From Clostridia bacterium (lineage in GTDB: Bacteria; Bacillota; Clostridia; UBA1212; UBA1255), in NCBI GenBank assembly GCA_017620915.1, contig JAFZSK010000065.1:1-33504 (forward strand): a DNA stretch of 33,504 nucleotides. The letters are read 5' to 3'. The number at the start of each line of letters is the position of its first letter. Within the stretch, counting starts at the first letter, position 1. Below, piece by piece: positions 1-7,867 of this stretch. The notes under the pieces are model-generated. The model made no database searches. It was given only the letters and a program-made list of their open reading frames with translations, and was not told the DNA's origin. The translations under genes were made by a program, and so were the position numbers.

Positions 1-401
1 AGTATTGCCGCCACCGACACCAGCATGCCCGCCAGCTGCAGCCACGAGACCCGCTCCCGGAGCACCAGCGCCGACAGCGCCACCGTCACCACGAAATTCA
101 GGTTCATTATGATGACGGACACGGAGAGGGTGTTGGTCTTCATCGCCTCCAGCAGCAGGAACGAAGCCAGAAACAGGCACAGCCCGCCGCCGGCGGCAAT
201 GAGCGCCCGAACGGTAGAAATGCCTGTTGACCGCGTCAACAGCGCCGCGGCCCCGAACAGCAGCGCCAGTCCCAGACACCAGCTCCCGGCAATCAGCGCG
301 CTGCCCGCGCGGCTGCGGCTGTCCGCTGTGAGCCGTTTGTACACGTTGCCCTCGAGACCGGAAGATACGATGCAGAGCGCGAAAAGCAGAGCGGTGATCA
401 T
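1..401 (-). CDS. EamA/DMT-family transporter, partial (C-terminus beyond window)
   Basis: Reading the minus strand from ATG at 399-401 gives about 133 open codons that run off the left edge. The product is strongly hydrophobic with about four predicted membrane segments: start MITALLFALCIVSS, then GLALLFGAAALL, LCLFLASFLLLEAM and a final LRERVSWLQLAGMLVSVAAI. The last segment, with its E-R-x-x-x-x-Q-x-x-G pattern, is characteristic of the end of an EamA repeat in drug/metabolite transporters. The start overlaps the stop of the upstream Gfo/Idh/MocA gene as ATGA, and GGAA lies just before it, so translation is probably coupled. A sugar or sugar-acid exporter/importer is possible from this context, but the substrate cannot be read. 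The plus-strand ORF over the same bases is a shadow. Confidence 0.7.
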   Translation of the reverse strand, partial: MITALLFALCIVSSGLEGNVYKRLTADSRSRAGSALIAGSWCLGLALLFGAAALLTRSTGISTVRALIAAGGGLCLFLASFLLLEAMKTNTLSVSVIIMNLNFVVTVALSALVLRERVSWLQLAGMLVSVAAI

Positions 402-1552
402 TTCCTGAAGTCCGGCACTTCCAGCTGCACGCCGCCTTTGTTCGCCGACTCCGCCGCCAGGATCGCGGGCGCCGCGGTCTCTACCGCCTTGTACACGTCC
501 ATCGGAGGCTGCTTGTCGTTCAGGATAGCATCAACAAAATAATATATCGGATAATAATCCGCGCCGCCGTGGGCCGCGTGCCGGAACACTTCGTCCGCTT
601 CGAGGTCAACGCACCCCCACTCGGGCCGGTCCACCCACCCCGCGGCAGGCGTGAACTGCTTGGGCAGATCAAGCGTCGACCGCGAAGATTCCACGGTGCA
701 TTCGGTGCCCTTGATCTGGTACCAGTGGCAGCCCGTGTCGCGCTTCCAGCCGTACGGCGCGTTGAACCCGGCGCGCAGGCTGAACAGGGCGCCGTTGGTG
801 TTGTGCAGCAGCGCGCACTCCAGGTCGCGGACTTCGAAGCCTTCGGTGTACGACTTACCCTTCTCCGTGCCGACGCAGGAGACGGTGTCGATGCGCCCGC
901 CGGTTATCGACAGCAGCGGCGATAATTCATGGGGCATATACCAGATCGGATCCATGAACGCGCGGTACCGCCAGGTGCGCTCCCACTCGGGATCGTTGTC
1001 GTACGACGGATCGTGGGTCCATACGTGGGCGCCGGTCTTCTTGTTCCGGAAGTAATCCCAGTCGGGAGAATAATGCAGATATTCGCCCTCCGCGTAAAAG
1101 ATCCGCCCGAATTCGCCGCGCTCCGCCATTTTGCGCCACTGTTTGATGAAATACCAGTAGCGCGTCTGCTCTGCCAGCTGGTATTTGACGCCGTTTTTGC
1201 GCACCGCGTTCACCAGCCGGAAGCACTGGTCGATCGTGTACGCCGCCGGCACCTCGGTCATTACGTGGATGCCGCGGTCCATTTCCGCCACGGCGTAATC
1301 CACCTGCACGTCCGGGTCGCAGGTGATCATCACCGCGTCGTACGCGGCGCCTTTCGCCATTTCTTCGTACGAGCGGAATACTTTGACGTCCCAGCCTTTG
1401 TTGGTTTTCAGCCGCGCGGCGCTTTCTTCCGCGAGCCCGTCGGCAATGTCGCACACCGCCACCACTTCCAGCTCCGGATGTTCCGTGTATGACCCCTCAA
1501 GCCCGCTCCAGCGCGGCCCCGCGCCCAGTACAGCCAGTCTGACTTTTTTCAT
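398..1552 (-). CDS. Gfo/Idh/MocA family oxidoreductase (EVP-motif variant)
   Basis: The 384-residue protein begins MKKVRLAVLGAGPRWSGLEG, a Rossmann NAD(P)-binding start, followed by VVAVCDI, the usual acidic end of the second strand. I chose ATG at 1552 because AAGGGG lies at good spacing upstream. A longer frame to 1624 adds an unlikely basic leader. The second half carries the usual alpha/beta domain (EFGRIFYAEGEYLH, HELSPLL). The position that is normally EKP reads TEVPAAYT, so the usual catalytic lysine is absent. From memory, an EVP variant and a similar C-terminus (GGADYYPIYYFVDAI...IPDF-like end) occur in GH109-type NAD-dependent glycosidases. A glycosidase or epimerase-like activity is therefore as plausible as a simple dehydrogenase. 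The protein is cytoplasmic and translationally coupled to the EamA transporter. Confidence 0.85.
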   Translation of the reverse strand: MKKVRLAVLGAGPRWSGLEGSYTEHPELEVVAVCDIADGLAEESAARLKTNKGWDVKVFRSYEEMAKGAAYDAVMITCDPDVQVDYAVAEMDRGIHVMTEVPAAYTIDQCFRLVNAVRKNGVKYQLAEQTRYWYFIKQWRKMAERGEFGRIFYAEGEYLHYSPDWDYFRNKKTGAHVWTHDPSYDNDPEWERTWRYRAFMDPIWYMPHELSPLLSITGGRIDTVSCVGTEKGKSYTEGFEVRDLECALLHNTNGALFSLRAGFNAPYGWKRDTGCHWYQIKGTECTVESSRSTLDLPKQFTPAAGWVDRPEWGCVDLEADEVFRHAAHGGADYYPIYYFVDAILNDKQPPMDVYKAVETAAPAILAAESANKGGVQLEVPDFRK

Positions 1553-1699
1553 ATCGTTGTCCCCTTTTTCGTGCTTTCTTGCGCTTTTCTGCGACAAACG
1601 GCTGCCCGTTGCCCCCGCGGTCAATGCGCCAAGGTCAAAAAGCAGCCGGTCATGTTGTTGTCAACCGCGCCGTTAATACCCGGCACGTCGCTGATCTGA

Positions 1700-1945
1700 T
1701 TACTTCTTTTTGAATATAAGTCTCCAGAGGAAGATCACCAGGCAGGCGCCCGCGATCGACAGAATGATGCTCATCACCCAGCCGCCGCCGAGCCCGATCA
1801 GGCTGCCCAGCCAGCCGCCAAGCGCGCCGCCGACGATACCCAGAATGAGGTTGCGAAGGAAGCTGCCGTCGCTCTTCATGATCTTGCCGCCGGCCCAGCC
1901 GCACAGGGCACCGATGACAACTGCTACAAGAATTTGCCAAAGCAT
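1700..1945 (-). CDS. GlsB/YeaQ/YmgE family small membrane protein
   Basis: This 81-residue, glycine-rich protein has three predicted membrane helices. It starts MLWQILVAVVIGALCGWAGGKIM and continues with LRNLILGIVGGALGGWLGSLIGLGGG, the hallmark of the transglycosylase-associated or GlsB/YeaQ stress-response family. It ends in a basic FKKK tail. ATG at 1945 has AAAGGTGG eight bases upstream. A GTG twelve bases earlier lies inside that ribosome binding site and is less likely. A clear promoter lies at 1988-2016. The molecular function of the family is not established; it is often induced by envelope or general stress. Confidence 0.85.
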   Translation of the reverse strand: MLWQILVAVVIGALCGWAGGKIMKSDGSFLRNLILGIVGGALGGWLGSLIGLGGGWVMSIILSIAGACLVIFLWRLIFKKK

Positions 1946-1987
1946 AGAAAAAACCACCTTTCAAAACGTATGATTGGACTTGGCAAG

Positions 1988-2016
1988 ATTATAGCACAGT
2001 CGGAGGAGAAGTGCAA
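1988..2016 (-). promoter_or_regulatory. Promoter of the GlsB-like gene
   Basis: On the minus strand TTGCAC (2011-2016) and TATAAT (1988-1993) are separated by 17 bp, with TGC before the -10 box (extended -10). The -10 region ACTGTGCTATAAT is identical to that of the promoter at 3909. Confidence 0.7.
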
Positions 2017-2020
2017 AAAT

Positions 2021-2074
2021 AAGTGATAAGTTTTAAGTGATAAGTTTCAAGTTTTAAGTGATTGGTTTTAAGTT
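2021..2074. repeat. Degenerate 14-bp tandem repeat
   Basis: Units AAGTGATAAGTTTT, AAGTGATAAGTTTC, a 7-bp half unit AAGTTTT, then AAGTGATTGGTTTT and AAGTT run in tandem. The repeat lies between the stop of the membrane partner gene and the GlsB promoter. The half unit suggests slippage in 7-bp steps. Confidence 0.75.
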
Positions 2075-2085
2075 GGGGCGGCGAC

Positions 2086-3132
2086 TCATGGCGCGACCGT
2101 TATAATGCAGCGCTTGACAACGTATTCGTATTCGCCGGTCAAACTGTTGAACGCGCAGTTCTTTTTCACGTAAAAGGCCGCGAAACAGGGCTGCGTTTCG
2201 CCGCCGGCGCCTTTGCGGAAGTCCATGAATACCGCGGCATTCTCCGCAAATTCCGCACCGCTGATGCCATCCGCAATCAATTCTAAGGTCATTTGACCAT
2301 TCGCAGCGTCATCGTTGACCGCAAACACGCTGACAGAAAGGATCTCCCCGCCGGAGATCGGCGCTATTGTGAACTCCTTTCCGACACTGACGGCCAGTAA
2401 CTGCGCCGGATCTTCTTTATATTTTTTGGCCCAGCTGAGCATAGAACCGGTAGCCGACGAACCGAAATTGATCGACCAGTCGACCAGGACCATTTTGTCG
2501 GTTTCATAATAATAGAATTTGTCCGGATATTCCGCGCCGCTCAAAGAAAAGTCTTGATAGATCGTCAAGAACAGATTATTGTCGCAGATGTACGACACGC
2601 TGTTAGGATCGTCCCATGGGATTTGCGTCGGGACCGGCGTGGGCGTGGGCTCCGGTGTCGGCTCCGCTTCCGTAGGCGTAGGCGTGGGCGGCACGTCCGT
2701 AGGTGTCGGCGTGGGCGCAAGTGTGGGCGTAGGCGTTAATGTCGGAGGCACTTCCGTGGGCGTAGGCGCTTCCGTAGGATCCGGCGTCGGCGTCAGCGTA
2801 GGCGTTGACGTCAATGTCGGCGGCACTTCAGTTGGCGCGGGGACTTCCGTAGGTCCCAGCGTCGGTGTTGGCGCGTCATCACCCGGCACGCTGCCGCTTT
2901 GCAGCGGCTTCTTGTTTCCGCGGTTTTTCAGCGCGATCCCGACGATCACCGTTGACAATATCGCCACCACGAATACTAATACGGCCGTTGCCAGCGCGGG
3001 CCGGAATTTAAAACTGCCGCGTTTGCGGGTATTGCCCGTTGTCACGGGACGCGTTTTATCGAATTCCGCGCTTTCGGCCACCATATCCGCCGGCATCTGT
3101 TTTATAATTTTGGCGAGTTCTATGTCGTTCAT
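2086..3132 (-). CDS. Single-pass membrane partner of ECF sigma factor (putative anti-sigma/sensor)
   Basis: This 348-residue protein has a short cytoplasmic segment (1-45, MNDIELAKIIKQMPADMVAES), a membrane helix (about 46-68, ALATAVLVFVVAILSTVIVG), a long Pro/Thr/Glu linker (about 87-172, repeats like PTEVPPTLTPTPT), and a roughly 175-residue ectodomain with no family I recognise. Its ATG overlaps the sigma-factor stop as ATGA, and GAGGGAG precedes it. That coupling, and the layout of a short cytoplasmic helix, one membrane span and an outside domain, fit an anti-sigma factor or signal-sensing regulator that holds the sigma factor at the membrane. This role is inferred; no zinc-binding anti-sigma motif is visible. 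The linker resembles those of cell-wall-spanning proteins in fibre-degrading Clostridia. The antisense reading of the linker gives only Val/Gly repeats. Confidence 0.7.
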   Translation of the reverse strand: MNDIELAKIIKQMPADMVAESAEFDKTRPVTTGNTRKRGSFKFRPALATAVLVFVVAILSTVIVGIALKNRGNKKPLQSGSVPGDDAPTPTLGPTEVPAPTEVPPTLTSTPTLTPTPDPTEAPTPTEVPPTLTPTPTLAPTPTPTDVPPTPTPTEAEPTPEPTPTPVPTQIPWDDPNSVSYICDNNLFLTIYQDFSLSGAEYPDKFYYYETDKMVLVDWSINFGSSATGSMLSWAKKYKEDPAQLLAVSVGKEFTIAPISGGEILSVSVFAVNDDAANGQMTLELIADGISGAEFAENAAVFMDFRKGAGGETQPCFAAFYVKKNCAFNSLTGEYEYVVKRCIITVAP

Positions 3133-3749
3133 ATTTCTACTCCCTCAGCTTCGAGAAACGCCCGAAGCCCCTCGCGGGTCCGGTTCAGGTTCGACAGCAC
3201 CGTGCCGCGCGGGATGTTCATGATCCGGGCAATGTCGTCGACCGAACGTTCGTAATAATAGCGGGCAAAGAAGATCTTGCGCTTTTTGGGCTTCAGCGTG
3301 CGCAGGTAGTCGGCAACGAGCCCCATTGTCCTCGCGCCGCTCGGGTCGCCGCCGTCGGCAATGGTTGCCCCCGCGCTGCCGCTCCCCACGCCCAGCGGAT
3401 CGGTCCAGGGATCGGTGACCTGTTGTCCGCCGCGGTCAACATCCTCCAGCGACACCGTCCCGCCGGCCGGATTGCTCCGCTTCGTGTTCCGCTTCCGCAG
3501 CATGTCCAGCGCCGTGTTGCGCGTGACCTCTCCCGCGTAGTTCTTCAGGTCGTCCGGCGCCGCGGGCGGGATGCTGTTCCAAACCTTCAGCCAGACGTCG
3601 TTCAGGCACTCTTCGACGTCGGACGCGTTTTTCAGGATATTGAGGGCAACAGTGCGGCAATAACTGCCGTACTTCCGCTGCATCTCCGCTATGGCCTGCT
3701 CGTCGCGCCGGTCAAACAGCGCAATGATGTCAATATCCCTGACCTGCAT
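3129..3749 (-). CDS. ECF-type RNA polymerase sigma factor
   Basis: The 206-residue protein has sigma region 2 at about 5-90 (IIALFDRRDEQAIAEM, VEECLNDVWLKVWNSIP, core RNA polymerase and -10 contacts). It has region 4 at about 146-200 (LKPKKRKIFFARYYYERSV, then the helix-turn-helix DDIARIMNIPRGTVLSNLNR, -35 recognition). Between them lies an unusually long Gly/Asp/Ser-rich linker (about 100-145). GGGGGAGG lies six bases before ATG at 3749. The gene overlaps its membrane partner by 4 bp, so the two are co-produced. It is paralogous to the sigma factor at 6129-6686. The target genes cannot be read from the window; autoregulation is common in this class. Confidence 0.9.
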   Translation of the reverse strand: MQVRDIDIIALFDRRDEQAIAEMQRKYGSYCRTVALNILKNASDVEECLNDVWLKVWNSIPPAAPDDLKNYAGEVTRNTALDMLRKRNTKRSNPAGGTVSLEDVDRGGQQVTDPWTDPLGVGSGSAGATIADGGDPSGARTMGLVADYLRTLKPKKRKIFFARYYYERSVDDIARIMNIPRGTVLSNLNRTREGLRAFLEAEGVEI

Positions 3750-3908
3750 TTATCCTCCCCCGGAGCGGTCAATAAACCGAATACGCGGCGCGTCCGTCGC
3801 TGCTCCTGACCCCGAACTCGCGGCGCCACGCGGCGCGGCCACCAGCGTCCTTGTTCCCGCTCACTTATATATACGCAAAAACTGCGCCGAGATTCCATTT
3901 CCGTGAAA

Positions 3909-3927
3909 ATTATAGCACAGTACTGTG
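3909..3927 (-). promoter_or_regulatory. Extended -10 promoter with 12-bp palindromic operator, upstream of sigma gene
   Basis: TATAAT at 3909-3914 on the minus strand is preceded by TGC (extended -10). The perfect palindrome CACAGTACTGTG (3916-3927) abuts it in the spacer. The -35 match is poor (TGCAAA at 3932-3937), as expected of an extended -10 or activator-dependent promoter. The leader to the sigma start is about 150 nt. Confidence 0.5.
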
Positions 3928-4032
3928 TGCGTTTGCATTCCATGTTTACAGAATCGTCTGCAAAGTGTTACGACGGCGTTGGCGGAGCGGTTCGTCAATC
4001 ATTTTCATTTTTTGCCCGGTTTTGCTGTCAAT

Positions 4033-4309
4033 ATAAACAAAAACCCCGTGTGGCAGCGCATTTTGTTTATTTTTCCCGACCTTCTTCCCCATTTTTGGGA
4101 CAGTAGTCCTATCTCAAAGACCAAATTATAAACAAAAATCAGCCAGACGATGTGTTTTTGTTTAAATGTTGATCCTGATTCAGTACAGATCCGGCCCGAG
4201 AAGGCGCCCTGGATAAACAAAAACCACTTCACCCAGTGGTTTTTGTTTATTTTTCAGTAATTCGTGCAAGCCACAAGGTCCGAGAAGGCGTCCGATTTAT
4301 AAAAACGAG
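4033..4309. repeat. Hairpin-site cluster A: three 38-bp arm-core-arm sites
   Basis: This fills most of the gene-free stretch 3750-4371. The sites are 4033-4070, 4128-4165 and 4213-4250. Each has left arm ATAAACAAAA and an inverted right arm TTTTGTTTAT (last base mismatched in the second). Exactly 18 variable bases lie between: 4043-4060, 4138-4155 and 4223-4240. The third core adds six more paired bases (ACCACT/AGTGGT). Starts are 95 and 85 bp apart. GAGAAGGCGCC lies at 4198-4208 and a variant (GAGAAGGCGTC) at 4282-4292, 84 bp apart. AAAAACGAG is at 4301-4309. No protein is credible here; the 75-codon minus-strand frame at 4005-4232 only reads through the repeats. Confidence 0.85.
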
Positions 4310-4371
4310 CAATGTGCTTTGCACCGTCGGCCTCCTTGATGTTTACGATACATGTTATCCGCTCCTACCGA

Positions 4372-6132
4372 TTATTGTCGCATTGACGGAAACTGGTCAG
4401 AGACCTTGAGCGGGATCGAGTCAAGATCGATGAATACCTGGTACGTTTCCAGCAGCGTCATCTGATCGTAGTTCAGTTCCTCAACTACATCGAGATCAAA
4501 ACGTATAGTCCTGTATTTTGAGAAATCCGCCTGATCCGCGAGCTCTTTCTGGTCAAAACGCAGTTGAAAATCCAGATCGATATTAAAGATATATACGCCG
4601 GTGGTCCTCACGCCCGGAGAAGTGTCGGCAAAGAAGAAATCCTCGTCATAGATGATGTATCCCGGAAGGACTCTGACGCCGTTGACGTCAACATCCCTTG
4701 CAGCGTATGAAAAAACGCTGTCCGTTTTATTTTCCCAGATCAGCACCAGGCTGGTCGTATCCACCTCGGGATGACCGGTCTGATTAAGCCACTGTTCATA
4801 CTTGTTTTTCCACAGGCCGATGAGCCAGACGCGGAAATACTCGTTGTCTGCCAGCAATACGTCGCTTTCCCTCGGTATGTAGCGCAGAGATTCCGCCTTC
4901 TCCTCTCCCATCGGATAAGCAGTCACGCTGTACAACCAGTCTGTATTATAATCTGACGTGTCATAGATCCTGAATTTAAGATCAAGCACTGTGGGATCAG
5001 CCATACCATACTCTGACAGAAGTATAATGTTCGGATGACTGTTGGATATGACATACTTGATCTGCTGGCGTTCTCCGGGACCGATGTATGTATGCGAACC
5101 GCTCGGCAGCCAGCCAATAAAAACACCGTTCACCGCCATCCAGCTCAGGTCAATATCAGTCAGTTTATCTGTACGGTTTTCATATTCGAACTGAAGCTGA
5201 TATTGCCCGCTTTCGGTGAGCGTTACACGTTTAAGCACCAGATACGCGACATCGTCGTCAATAAGCACCTGATCCTTGACGGTCGCCTCTTTCATGCGCG
5301 TGTACGGGCTGTTTACTTCACCGGTCAATTGATTCATATATGTGAATTCGCCCCGCGCCGGGGGCTGCTCCTCGGAACGCTCAAATATCAGTTTGAACGA
5401 GGACGGGTATACAAGGGTAAGCGTATTGTCATCGAGGCTGTATTTTAATTCCGTCCGCGATGAACGATATTCCGTTTTCTCACCGATGAACAGCCTGTCA
5501 CCGTCCCACCACAAGTCTGTTTCTGTGCCGAAATCGTTATAAAAACCGGTGCCGTCAGCATTCAGTACGACGAAACAATATTTTTTTTCGGCCGCTTTCG
5601 TTAGAGCGTACAGTTCATTGTAAAACCTATGTCCGTCCGATGCGTATCCGGTGCCAAATTTAAAATACCCGGTCACAGGGGCGGTAAACGGCGTTGGCGC
5701 TTCCGTCGGTTCCGCGGTGGGCTTTTCGGTGGGCGCCGCCGTAGGAGTCGGCGTGGCTGTGGAAGGCGGCAAAGTTGGCTCCGGCGTGGCTGTGACAGGC
5801 GGCAACGTTGACTCCGGCGTGGCTGTGACAACGACCGTTAATGAAGGCTCAGACGTGGTAACTGTATCGCGTTTGGTTTTCAGATATTTCGCAGTGAGCG
5901 CCGCGACGATTCCCAGCACGGCGCAGCACATAATAATGCCGGCGGTAATAAATCCCCGGGACAATTTGCGCCGTGATCCGGTACCTCGGAGCGAGGGATT
6001 CCGGGAACCCGCGTTGCCCGCGGTTGTGCTCAACGCGCCGTTTGTGCGCGCCTCGTACCGCTTTGCCTCCGCTTCCTCAATAAGGTCACCGTCAATGCCT
6101 TGCATCGCTTTCTCAAACAACTCCGTATTCAC
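4372..6132 (-). CDS. Single-pass membrane partner of second ECF sigma factor, lipocalin-like ectodomain
   Basis: From GTG at 6132 the protein has 586 residues. GTGA overlaps the sigma stop and AGAGGGG precedes it; the longer frame from 6180 would overlap the sigma gene by 52 bp and is rejected. The cytoplasmic segment begins VNTELFEKAMQGIDGDLIEEAE, a short helix seen in clostridial sigma partners. A membrane helix (about 61-81) and a Thr/Pro linker (about 102-150) follow. Residues about 151-260 (TGYFKFGTGY, FVVLNADGTGFY, DDNTLTLVYPSSFKLIFER) resemble lipocalin-like beta-barrel domains of clostridial surface proteins. The rest looks like beta-sandwich or Ig-like sequence. Sensor or anti-sigma function is inferred from the coupling to the sigma gene; no ligand can be deduced. 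Confidence 0.7.
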   Translation of the reverse strand: MNTELFEKAMQGIDGDLIEEAEAKRYEARTNGALSTTAGNAGSRNPSLRGTGSRRKLSRGFITAGIIMCCAVLGIVAALTAKYLKTKRDTVTTSEPSLTVVVTATPESTLPPVTATPEPTLPPSTATPTPTAAPTEKPTAEPTEAPTPFTAPVTGYFKFGTGYASDGHRFYNELYALTKAAEKKYCFVVLNADGTGFYNDFGTETDLWWDGDRLFIGEKTEYRSSRTELKYSLDDNTLTLVYPSSFKLIFERSEEQPPARGEFTYMNQLTGEVNSPYTRMKEATVKDQVLIDDDVAYLVLKRVTLTESGQYQLQFEYENRTDKLTDIDLSWMAVNGVFIGWLPSGSHTYIGPGERQQIKYVISNSHPNIILLSEYGMADPTVLDLKFRIYDTSDYNTDWLYSVTAYPMGEEKAESLRYIPRESDVLLADNEYFRVWLIGLWKNKYEQWLNQTGHPEVDTTSLVLIWENKTDSVFSYAARDVDVNGVRVLPGYIIYDEDFFFADTSPGVRTTGVYIFNIDLDFQLRFDQKELADQADFSKYRTIRFDLDVVEELNYDQMTLLETYQVFIDLDSIPLKVSDQFPSMRQ

Positions 6133-6686
6133 AGCAGTCCCCTCTCTTCCAGCGCGGCGCGCAGCTTTTCTCTGAGACATTTCAGCGTACGGTACACTTT
6201 AAGTTCCGGTTCCCCCGCGGCGCCTGCGATCTCCCGCACGCTGTCATAATGGTAGTAGCGGGACATGAAAATAAACCGTTCCCGCTCCGGCAGGCTTCGG
6301 ATGAAGGCGCTGAGGAAAGCAGACAATTCTTTCGCGTCCGTTTCCTCTTCCACCGTTTTGCCGCCGTCGATACAACCGGCAAGCTCTTCCAGACTGGTCG
6401 TATACTCCGATGGTATCCGCTTCAGACGGTGCTTTTGTTTGTACCGGTCGAGCGCGGCGTTTCGTACCGCGGCGGCAATGTATGCCCTCATGTTTCGCGG
6501 CTGTTCCGGCGGGACGCGGTTCCATACAGAAAACAGGGCGTCGTTAACGCACTCTTCGCTCTCCCCCTCGTCTCCGAGAATGTTGAGGGCAATTGTGCGC
6601 AGATACGCCCCGTACTGTCCCGCGACGGCGTTGATCGCCGCCTCGTCCCGTTTATTAAACAACTCTAAAAGATCGCTGTCTGTCAT
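6129..6686 (-). CDS. ECF-type RNA polymerase sigma factor
   Basis: From ATG at 6686 the product is 185 residues. Region 2 starts at MTDSDLLELFNKRDEAAINAV and includes SEECVNDALFSVWNRVPPEQP. Region 4 follows (LPERERFIFMSRYYHYDSVREIAGAAG, then VYRTLKCLREKLRAAL). The start was chosen by alignment with the sigma factor at 3129-3749. A GTG at 6725 has a better GGAG spacing and would add 13 residues, so the start is uncertain. The region 4 helix-turn-helix (EIAGAAGEPELKVYRTLK) is intact. The gene overlaps its membrane partner as GTGA. It sits 123 bp downstream of the DUF4349 gene, and no convincing -35 element is seen in between. Confidence 0.88.
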   Translation of the reverse strand: MTDSDLLELFNKRDEAAINAVAGQYGAYLRTIALNILGDEGESEECVNDALFSVWNRVPPEQPRNMRAYIAAAVRNAALDRYKQKHRLKRIPSEYTTSLEELAGCIDGGKTVEEETDAKELSAFLSAFIRSLPERERFIFMSRYYHYDSVREIAGAAGEPELKVYRTLKCLREKLRAALEERGLL

Positions 6687-6809
6687 TATCCGCTGTTGCC
6701 CGCTGTTTTTCCGCTCCGGAAGCACATTGTCTCCGCAAGCCCTTTGCTTTTATAGACGACGGATTTTTCCGTTTTTATCATTATGTCCGCTTTATTTCTT
6801 TGCTGTGTT

Positions 6810-7817
6810 TCAACCGTTGCTCTGGATCTGACGCTGGTACTCTTCCTGTTGCCGCCGCGCTGCCTCCGCACGGGCCGCTTCCGCCCGCTCCGCCGCTTTT
6901 TTGTTGCTCTTTTTGACGATGGCGCGGAGGATGAATATTGCCACCACCACGAACGCCGCAAAGAGCAGGAGCCCCGGCAGCGCGCCCACGAACCAGACCG
7001 TGAAGTCCTTCCAGCCGTCAACGAACGCCGCCCAGCCGTTCCGGAACGAATTGGCGATCCGCGTGCCGAAGGACTCCTCTTCGGTCTGCGTGTAGACCTC
7101 GACCTCGTTCAGCTTCAGATAGATCGTCGAATACGCGACCTTGCTGTCAATAACCTTCAGCCGCGCCGTATACGCCTCGATATCCGCGATAGTGTCGTAA
7201 AGTTTGTCCTGGATGTCAATGATCTGGCTGACGTCCTCCGCCTTCTCCAGCATCTCCGTGAGTGCCGTCTTCTTGCTGTTCAGCGTATCGAGCCGCGCCT
7301 GGATATCGTAATACGTTTCCGTGGCGTCGGTGACTCTCTCCTGCGACGAATAAATGTTGATCCGTCCGCCCACTTCCTTCAGGAACTCGCTGAGGTTTTC
7401 CTGCGGGATCCGGATCTCAAACTCCGCGGATCTGAGGGTCTTGTTGTACTCGAGACGCTCGCCGCCGCTGATCTTCGAATTGCTGATGTAGCCGCCGGCC
7501 TTGGAGACCTGCTCGAGAATGTCGTTTTTTGCCTCATCAAAATTGAGCGTTTCCGCCGCGATGTCAACTTCCTTGATGAGCTTCTCGTTGACCTTCGCCT
7601 CGGAGCCTTCCTGCGCCGACTGGGGCTGCTCGAATTCGCTCACATTGCCGTGGGAGAAGCCCGGCTCGTTGTTGTAGCCGCTGTCACTCAAATGGTCATA
7701 ATAACCATGTTTAGCACAGGAGCAAAACGCAAATACCAATATGACCGCCATCAATATTGCTGCCGGTACTCTGATCCAATTTCTTCCTGCTTCGTGCCTG
7801 TTCAAATGTCCGTTCAT
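6810..7817 (-). CDS. DUF4349 domain lipoprotein
   Basis: The 335-residue protein has a lipoprotein-like signal (about 15-34, ending AFCSC with cysteine 34 as likely lipid site). A DUF4349 domain follows: VNEKLIKEVDIAAETLNFDEAKNDI, then GGYISNSK, then a coiled-coil segment (YYDIQARLDTLNSKKTALTEMLEKAEDVSQIIDIQDKL). A second membrane helix lies at about 271-297, and the tail is a charged, Ala/Arg-rich cytoplasmic helix. GTGAGG precedes the ATG. DUF4349 proteins are envelope proteins of unknown role. The gene begins 50 bp after the ABC permease stop and probably belongs to that operon, suggesting a partner of the exporter. Confidence 0.85.
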   Translation of the reverse strand: MNGHLNRHEAGRNWIRVPAAILMAVILVFAFCSCAKHGYYDHLSDSGYNNEPGFSHGNVSEFEQPQSAQEGSEAKVNEKLIKEVDIAAETLNFDEAKNDILEQVSKAGGYISNSKISGGERLEYNKTLRSAEFEIRIPQENLSEFLKEVGGRINIYSSQERVTDATETYYDIQARLDTLNSKKTALTEMLEKAEDVSQIIDIQDKLYDTIADIEAYTARLKVIDSKVAYSTIYLKLNEVEVYTQTEEESFGTRIANSFRNGWAAFVDGWKDFTVWFVGALPGLLLFAAFVVVAIFILRAIVKKSNKKAAERAEAARAEAARRQQEEYQRQIQSNG

Positions 7818-7867
7818 GCTGATACCTCACTTTCTGAAAGTCAATTCCTGATCGTCAACATATCTAT

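Noticed and set aside
25-408. 127-codon plus-strand frame at the left edge
   Set aside because: The minus strand encodes an EamA-type membrane protein across the same bases.
2579-3223. Val/Gly repeat protein on the plus strand (also 5651-6175 and 22128-22457)
   Set aside because: It is only the antisense of Thr/Pro linker codons (VGVGVG, VGASVG).
4005-4232. 75-codon minus-strand frame in cluster A
   Set aside because: It translates the repeat arms; no ribosome binding site or domain.
4033-4250. Tandem rho-independent terminators
   Set aside because: Some right arms are followed by T runs, but stems are A/T-rich and weak, there are three per cluster, and the exact 18-bp cores and helical spacing are not explained by termination.
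6759-6776. Short hairpin ACGGA-TTTT-TCCGT with T tract on the plus strand
   Set aside because: Only 5 bp of stem and no plus-strand gene to terminate.
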